This document shows, piece after piece, positions 1 to 2,867 of a DNA stretch of 5,104 bases. Numbering within the stretch: position 1 is the first letter of the stretch; the number at the start of each line of letters is the position of its first letter. Position numbers and translations under genes: made by a program. The DNA is from Archangiaceae bacterium. Its GTDB lineage: Bacteria; Myxococcota; Myxococcia; Myxococcales; Myxococcaceae. The notes under the pieces are model-generated. The model was given only the letters and a program-made list of their open reading frames with translations. It searched no databases and was not told the DNA's origin. The stretch covers positions 1-5,104 of the forward strand of contig JAHFDQ010000354.1 in NCBI GenBank assembly GCA_023248915.1. Reading direction: 5' to 3'.

Positions 1-21
1 GGGCTTCGGCGGTTTTGTCAT
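1..21 (-). CDS. Possible start of a gene running off the left edge (partial)
   Basis: An ATG at position 21 on the minus strand opens seven codons (MTKPPKP) before the window ends. A GGAGGG tract at 23-28 lies just upstream and could be a ribosome binding site, but only about 2 nt separate GGAGG from the ATG, which is shorter than usual. It follows the propeller gene on the same strand after an 81-bp gap. The Lys/Pro-rich start resembles the proline-rich protein at 2171, but seven residues cannot establish a family. It could equally be non-coding. Confidence 0.25.
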
Positions 22-102
22 GCCCTCCAGAATCACGTTTTCATACCGCTCGTCGATCCCCTCGGCCAAGTGATCGCCACGCCTCGGGTTTTCCCATCCC
101 CG

Positions 103-990
103 TTAACCGGACGCGCATGCGGCCTGCTCAGTCAGGGCGATGGCTGCGACCGGTAGGTCGCTGGAGTAGAGCCGTTCGAGCGCTCCACCCGCACGCGGCA
201 CGCGCACCAGAGTGCAACAGTCGCTCAGTCCGTAGATCGAGCCCGAGTCGGCGGCGAGTGCTCGTAGTAAAGGAGCTTCGGCAGCAAGTTGAGCGGCATC
301 TTTGCTGGCGCCTGGAGATCTCATCAGTTTTCCAGCCTGGGTCGTCCAGAACACTTCACCTCGGGATACCAGAAGGCTGGCAATACCGTCCGGCACTGCT
401 GCAACGAGCGTTGGCTCGCCCCCCTTCGTGGAACAGGAGAAGATCGCCTCGCCCTTTCCGCTGTACTCGCGCCAATACATCTCTGGTCCGGCAACAACGA
501 GGTCGAACGTTATGCGTTTGGGAACCAGAACTTGGATGCTGCCGCCGGACAGCGGGACCGCCGAGATGCCATCCTCGCCGATCCAGTAGGCGCGGTCCGC
601 GTCGATGGCGAACCATGAAGCTCCTATGTCTCCCACTTGGGCGAGCATGGTTGGCTTTCCGCCCGCCCTCGGGACGCTCCAGATTGCCGCGATCTGCTTT
701 CGCTCGCGCTTTTGCTCGTCGTAGTAGCTGCCGGTGGTGGTCCGCCAGTAGACGCGCCGCTGGTCAATCACGAGGGCCTTCGCCCACGGAGAGAACACCA
801 AGCGCGATGGCGATCCCTTCGCGAGTCGGCTCTGCATGATGGCGTTGCCGGTTATCCAAAAAATGCTCGCTGCATCGGCGGCAACGGCTTGAGGGTCGAA
901 CTGCTTCGACGCGATAGTGCGCTGCGGGCCCGGTGTGCTCGTGAGCAACAGAACGGCAGCGGTGCTCCACACCATAGCGGCGATCATCAT
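103..990 (-). CDS. Secreted beta-propeller-like protein with YW repeats
   Basis: This is a 295-residue protein, probably exported, with no recognisable enzymatic motif. Residues 1 to about 22 are hydrophobic (MMIAAMVWSTAAVLLLTS) and look like a signal peptide or membrane anchor, although the n-region lacks a positive charge. Six repeats follow, each with an aromatic pair near FW44, YW81, YW135, YW172, FW214 and IY252. Most then have a hydrophobic strand and a VPxxGG-type turn (GG109, GG149, GG190, GG268). This spacing of 37-54 residues is typical of a six-bladed propeller of the DUF5050/YWTD-like kind common in myxobacterial secretomes (recollection, not searched). The start is placed at the ATGATG at 990/987 because GGAG lies 3-6 nt upstream. 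An in-frame ATG at 1035 has no ribosome binding site. The gene is divergent from the toxin gene. Specific role unknown. Confidence 0.8.
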   Translation of the reverse strand: MMIAAMVWSTAAVLLLTSTPGPQRTIASKQFDPQAVAADAASIFWITGNAIMQSRLAKGSPSRLVFSPWAKALVIDQRRVYWRTTTGSYYDEQKRERKQIAAIWSVPRAGGKPTMLAQVGDIGASWFAIDADRAYWIGEDGISAVPLSGGSIQVLVPKRITFDLVVAGPEMYWREYSGKGEAIFSCSTKGGEPTLVAAVPDGIASLLVSRGEVFWTTQAGKLMRSPGASKDAAQLAAEAPLLRALAADSGSIYGLSDCCTLVRVPRAGGALERLYSSDLPVAAIALTEQAACASG

Positions 991-1222
991 GGACTCCGAT
1001 TGTGCTGCTGGATCGCAACGGTATCCAGACTCCATGCACGCGGCCGCATGCCGTTGTTAAGCACCTCAACCCGCGTAGCAGCGGTGATTTCCGGCTCGTT
1101 CAATCTTTGATCCTCGAAGACGCTGCCACCGGAGCCATACCTGATTTTTCTTCCATGGAGTAGACCGGATCGACGGTTGCCGTGCCGCAACCGTGGTGAA
1201 GGTTGGCACTGGGAGGAGCGAC
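991..1222. promoter_or_regulatory. Divergent intergenic region between propeller and toxin genes
   Basis: These 232 bp lie between two genes transcribed away from each other, so both promoters should be here or just inside. I found no convincing -35/-10 pair for either direction. A 16-bp imperfect palindrome at 1036-1051, with a perfect GCGGCCGC core and 14 of 16 positions symmetric, is the only site that stands out. No RNA gene is visible. Confidence 0.35.
1212..1218 (+). promoter_or_regulatory. Ribosome binding site of the toxin gene
   Basis: GGAGGAG is followed by CGAC and then ATG at 1223. It is the strongest Shine-Dalgarno match in this part of the window. It decides the toxin start in favour of 1223 over the upstream in-frame GTG at 1193, which has none. 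Confidence 0.75.
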
Positions 1223-1675
1223 ATGTTGAAGAGACCGGCCAAGCGCCAGCAGAGCCCTTGGCTCATCCACTTTTTCCAACGTGCTCGTGTCGAAGATTCC
1301 GCCCAGACCGTTCCAGCGCGTGAGTACCTCGAACGCTGCCCAGCTTCCGTCAGGGCAAAGTTGTTGGCCGTGGTGAAGGCGGTCGCCGATGCGCCCCCAC
1401 CCATGTTCAGCGGAGGGGGCAAGTGGGAGGCAATGCACGACGAGATGGCGGGCTTCTACGAAATCCGCGCTGATGGGCCGCAACGCCGTCACTACAGGCT
1501 GTTTTGCGTGCTGGAGCGTGATGGTGCCCAGCTTGGTCTCGACGGGCCAAGCCTCGTGTTGATCACCGGCATGGACAAGGGGTTCAGGACCACCTTCACC
1601 AAGGCTGACTACGAAGCAGTTCGGAAACTCGGCGAGGAGTACCGGAGCCGGAATCCAAGAAGCGTGGTCGAATAA
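1223..1675 (+). CDS. RelE/HigB-type (Gp49-like) toxin
   Basis: This 150-residue protein resembles phage-derived Gp49-like/HigB toxins of the RelE/ParE superfamily. Known members are ribosome-dependent mRNA endonucleases that arrest translation. Supporting segments in order: a basic N-terminus; an early strand WLIHFF (13-18); two helices around 31-56; KWEAMH (67-72); GFYEIR (77-82); RRHYRLFCVLER (88-99), the central beta-sheet; LVLITGMDKGFR (111-122), matching the family strand-plus-lysine segment; and a C-terminal helix (127-143). Gp49-like proteins are often nearer 110 residues, so this one is long, mainly through its N-terminus and the APPPMFSGGG linker (57-66). The start at 1223 is chosen by its ribosome binding site. 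A HigA-like antitoxin gene faces it tail to tail with only 4 bp between the stops. The family call is firm; activity and partnership are inferred. Confidence 0.85.
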   Translation: MLKRPAKRQQSPWLIHFFQRARVEDSAQTVPAREYLERCPASVRAKLLAVVKAVADAPPPMFSGGGKWEAMHDEMAGFYEIRADGPQRRHYRLFCVLERDGAQLGLDGPSLVLITGMDKGFRTTFTKADYEAVRKLGEEYRSRNPRSVVE

Positions 1676-1677
1676 TC

Positions 1678-1700
1678 CGTCAGCGTTGACGAACCTGACG
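1678..1700. terminator. Hairpin(s) at the toxin/antitoxin convergent junction
   Basis: CGTCA (1678-1682) can pair with TGACG (1687-1691) around a GCGT loop. Alternatively, CGTCAG (1678-1683) can pair perfectly with CTGACG (1695-1700). The two folds exclude each other and overlap the antitoxin stop codon. Read on the minus strand, the first hairpin is followed by a partly T-rich stretch (GATTATTC), so it may weakly end the antitoxin transcript. There is no strong U tract on either strand. Confidence 0.3.
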
Positions 1701-2054
1701 TGCCGCAGCGACTCGGCGAGCTTCCCTTCGACCAGTCCCACGAGCCGAGTTGGGGACCAACTCCAGGTGGTAACCCAGCGTGGTCACCAACTTCAGCACC
1801 GTGTCCATCGTGGGATTCGAGTCCTCAGCAGTGAATAGACGCCGCAGGATCTCGGGCTTGGCTTGAATCTTTCGAGCGAGTTCAGCCTTGCTCATGCCGC
1901 TCAGCATGCGGGCCTCATCCAGCGCCCGAACGAGCTTGTCGGTGGCGTCGATCTCAGCACGGGCCTTTTTGTACTCAGCGGCGAACTTCCTGTCCTTCAT
2001 CTGCTGCGCGAAGAACTGGTCAAAACCCGTCTTGGACTTGTGCTTGGTCGGCAT
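1680..2054 (-). CDS. HigA-like XRE-family antitoxin
   Basis: This 124-residue helix-turn-helix protein probably neutralises the facing toxin and represses its own promoter. Residues 10-35 (GFDQFFAQQMKDRKFAAEY and following) match the N-terminal segment typical of HigA antitoxins paired with Gp49-like toxins. An XRE HTH spans about 41-95: LVRALDEARMLSG, then MSKAELARKIQ, then the recognition helix AKPEILRRLF, then NPTMDTVLKLVTTLG. The usual family C-terminus is reached at LELVP (97-101). A 23-residue arginine-rich tail follows, which is unusual. The ATG at 2054 is the first start in frame, preceded by a run of seven Gs, a weak ribosome binding site. Type II antitoxins normally share an operon with their toxin; here the genes converge with stops 4 bp apart. 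The XRE call is firm, the cognate pairing likely. Confidence 0.83.
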   Translation of the reverse strand: MPTKHKSKTGFDQFFAQQMKDRKFAAEYKKARAEIDATDKLVRALDEARMLSGMSKAELARKIQAKPEILRRLFTAEDSNPTMDTVLKLVTTLGYHLELVPNSARGTGRREARRVAAARQVRQR

Positions 2055-2065
2055 CGCCCCCCCGT

Positions 2066-2081
2066 GTAACCTATATGCTAC
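2066..2081. promoter_or_regulatory. Imperfect palindrome, candidate operator of the antitoxin promoter
   Basis: The 16 bp read GTAaCcTATAtGcTAC on the plus strand. Twelve of sixteen positions are symmetric around the central TATA. It overlaps the candidate -10 box and lies 12 bp upstream of the antitoxin ATG. XRE antitoxins typically bind such short palindromes in their own promoter, so autoregulation is a reasonable inference. Confidence 0.4.
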
Positions 2082-2103
2082 GCAGCCGGGAGCCTCTGCG
2101 CAA
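2075..2103 (-). promoter_or_regulatory. Candidate sigma-70-like promoter of the antitoxin gene
   Basis: On the minus strand, TTGCGC (2098-2103) and TAGCAT (2075-2080) are separated by exactly 17 bp. They match the TTGACA and TATAAT consensuses at 3 and 4 of 6 positions. Transcription would start near 2068, giving a leader of about 14 nt that contains the G-rich ribosome binding site. Confidence 0.35.
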
Positions 2104-2152
2104 GGGCTTGCCGGTCACCCGTGCAATGCCGCGTGGCACCAGCAGTAATCTT

Positions 2153-2182
2153 GGTGGGTAGAGGTCCTCCATGAAGCCCACC
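2153..2182 (+). promoter_or_regulatory. Hairpin enclosing the start of the proline-rich gene
   Basis: GGTGGG (2153-2158) can pair perfectly with CCCACC (2177-2182). The 18-nt loop holds the ribosome binding site GAGG (2161-2164) and the ATG at 2171. Within the loop, GAGG is also next to a complementary CCTC. Such a fold in the mRNA could limit ribosome access. It may be chance. Confidence 0.25.
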
Positions 2183-2347
2183 GTCTACCCGATTCCGAAG
2201 CCGGCAACGTCCTTGCCGATTAAGCCCATAGCGCCACCAGTACCACCCAAACCACCCTCGCCCCCGACGGGTCCCCAGCCGCAGACGCCTCCGAAGCCAC
2301 CGACGCCGCCCCAGGGACCATCAGCCCCTTCGCGAGGTGGCCCTTGA
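2171..2347 (+). CDS. Small proline-rich basic protein
   Basis: This is a 58-residue protein starting MKPTVYPIPKP. Twenty-five of its residues are proline (43%), with repeated PPKPP/PPTPP-like blocks, five lysines, one arginine and no acidic residues. It has no signal peptide or membrane segment, and no family is recognised. AGAGG lies 6 nt before the ATG, a good ribosome binding site. The stop TGA (2345-2347) overlaps the TTG start (2344) of the downstream HTH gene, so translation is probably coupled and both lie in one operon. Such sequences are usually extended and may serve as a linker, an SH3-like ligand or a ribosome-stalling stretch; none is shown here. The minus-strand frame across it is merely glycine-rich. 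Existence is moderately supported by start signals and the overlap. Confidence 0.5.
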   Translation: MKPTVYPIPKPATSLPIKPIAPPVPPKPPSPPTGPQPQTPPKPPTPPQGPSAPSRGGP

Positions 2348-2676
2348 AGCCGAACTCCAGCAGGACATTCCGCACCAGCGACCGAGAAGCCGTCGCCCGT
2401 GAGTGGCGGCAGAGTGGCCTCTCTCAGGAAGCGTTTGCCGCGAGATGGGGCATCGCACCTCGAACGCTGCGCCTGTGGCTGAAGAGGTTCTCTCCTGCGG
2501 CGCCACCGGTCGAAAGACTCCGCGAGATCATCACCGATGCCCAGCGAGCTTTGGAGCGGCTGGGCGCCGATCTCGATCACACGCCCAACTCACCGCCGCC
2601 CGCGCCATGCCCACCGGCCATGCCTGCCGTGGATGCTCAGGAACCTGCCGGTCGGCAGAAGTTCTCGTGGGATTGA
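2344..2676 (+). CDS. Helix-turn-helix protein, transposase-OrfA-like
   Basis: This is a 110-residue protein with an HTH at about residues 12-49: DREAVAREWRQSG, then LSQEAFAARWGI, then APRTLRLWLKRF. This resembles the DNA-binding domain of IS-element accessory proteins and of stand-alone HTH proteins. Residues 56-78 (VERLREIITDAQRALERLG) form a likely amphipathic helix, perhaps for dimerisation. The tail from 80 is proline-rich and probably disordered, ending FSWD. No catalytic transposase domain follows, so it is either a regulator or an orphan remnant. TTG at 2344 is the only usual start codon in the open frame before the domain. GAGGTGG (2334-2340) lies just upstream, and the start overlaps the previous gene's stop (TTGA), indicating translational coupling. 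DNA binding is likely; the target is unknown. Confidence 0.7.
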   Translation: MKPNSSRTFRTSDREAVAREWRQSGLSQEAFAARWGIAPRTLRLWLKRFSPAAPPVERLREIITDAQRALERLGADLDHTPNSPPPAPCPPAMPAVDAQEPAGRQKFSWD

Positions 2677-2804
2677 TCGACTGCCTTCTGATACGCCGGC
2701 TGTACGCCAGAGCCCGGACGCGTCCGGACGTTCCCGAACACTTCCTGCCATACTTTCCAGGATCTTGCGTGCAACCAGGCGTACTCACGAACCATCGCCA
2801 CGCC
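2677..2804. other. Non-coding gap between the HTH gene and the tRNA fragment
   Basis: I see no convincing gene in these 128 bp. They hold a perfect 14-bp palindrome (2714-2727), an inverted repeat AGGCGT/ACGCCT read on the minus strand around 2778-2805, and the sequence that replaces the 3' half of the tRNA. Confidence 0.4.
2714..2727. repeat. Perfect 14-bp palindrome downstream of the HTH gene
   Basis: CCGGACGCGTCCGG is identical to its reverse complement. It overlaps a second palindrome, CGTCCGGACG (2721-2730). It begins 37 bp after the HTH stop codon. As RNA it would form a short GC-rich hairpin with no U tract, so it could be a weak transcription end or a protein-binding site. Confidence 0.45.
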
Positions 2805-2811
2805 TTAGGAA
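2794..2811. other. Candidate attachment-site junction at the tRNA anticodon loop
   Basis: The tRNA match ends at the anticodon loop (2805-2811), a known crossover position for tyrosine-type integrases. The 12 bp immediately beyond it (2794-2805) recur in direct orientation at 73-84. Base composition also changes on either side. No integrase gene is visible in the window, so this is inference. Confidence 0.3.
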
Positions 2812-2843
2812 ACCGTCGCTCTATCCAGCTGAGCTACGGGGCC
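2805..2843 (-). tRNA. 5' half of tRNA-Arg(CCT); 3' half missing
   Basis: Read on the minus strand from 2843, the sequence matches tRNA positions 1-38. It has a 5' acceptor strand GGCCCCG, then TA, and a D-arm with GCTC/GAGC pairing around AGCTGGATA. The 5' anticodon stem ACGGT and loop TTCCTAA follow, with anticodon CCT (Arg). Beyond 2805 the match stops. The expected ACCGT is GGCGT, which still gives three Watson-Crick pairs and one wobble in the anticodon stem. No T-arm forms around the TTC at 2789-2791, and the acceptor stem is not restored. It is therefore a truncated tRNA rather than a working one. It lies 24 bp downstream of the Ig-like gene on the same strand. Loss exactly at the anticodon loop suggests an integration scar. 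Confidence 0.7.
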
Positions 2844-2849
2844 GAAAAC

Positions 2850-2858
2850 GGGGGGGGG
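2850..2858. repeat. Nine-base G homopolymer
   Basis: Nine consecutive Gs on the plus strand lie between the Ig-like gene stop and the tRNA fragment. The tract is outside any reading frame, so slippage would not change a protein. It is also a place where sequencing or assembly errors are likely. Confidence 0.6.
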
Positions 2859-2867
2859 TATAGCACA

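Noticed and set aside
15..839. 274-codon open frame on the plus strand
   Set aside because: It is antisense to the propeller gene, is dominated by arginine, serine and proline, and shows no domain. The minus-strand frame has a repeat structure, signal peptide and ribosome binding site.
987..1190. 67-codon minus-strand frame in the divergent intergenic region
   Set aside because: It has a TTG start without a ribosome binding site, no family resemblance and basic low-information composition.
1193..1222. Upstream GTG start for the toxin
   Set aside because: There is no Shine-Dalgarno before it, while the ATG at 1223 has GGAGGAG at ideal distance.
1100..1741. 213-codon open frame on the minus strand over the toxin
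   Set aside because: It is antisense to the whole toxin gene, which has clear family motifs and a strong ribosome binding site. The reverse frame shows no domain.
1811..1825. GGATTCGAGTCC, resembling a tRNA T-arm and so possibly the missing tRNA 3' half
   Set aside because: It lies inside the antitoxin coding sequence in the conserved HTH region, with no matching acceptor or anticodon stem nearby.
2185..2580. 131-codon glycine-rich frame on the minus strand
   Set aside because: It is antisense to the proline-rich and HTH genes; the glycine richness is the complement of proline codons.
2560..2807. Group I intron in the tRNA anticodon loop, as known in some bacterial tRNA-Arg(CCU) genes
   Set aside because: A GGGAA that could pair with the exon end occurs at 2731-2735, but it is too far away. 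No conserved core (AGACTA-type) is seen, no 3' exon with a T-arm follows, and the HTH gene occupies the space.
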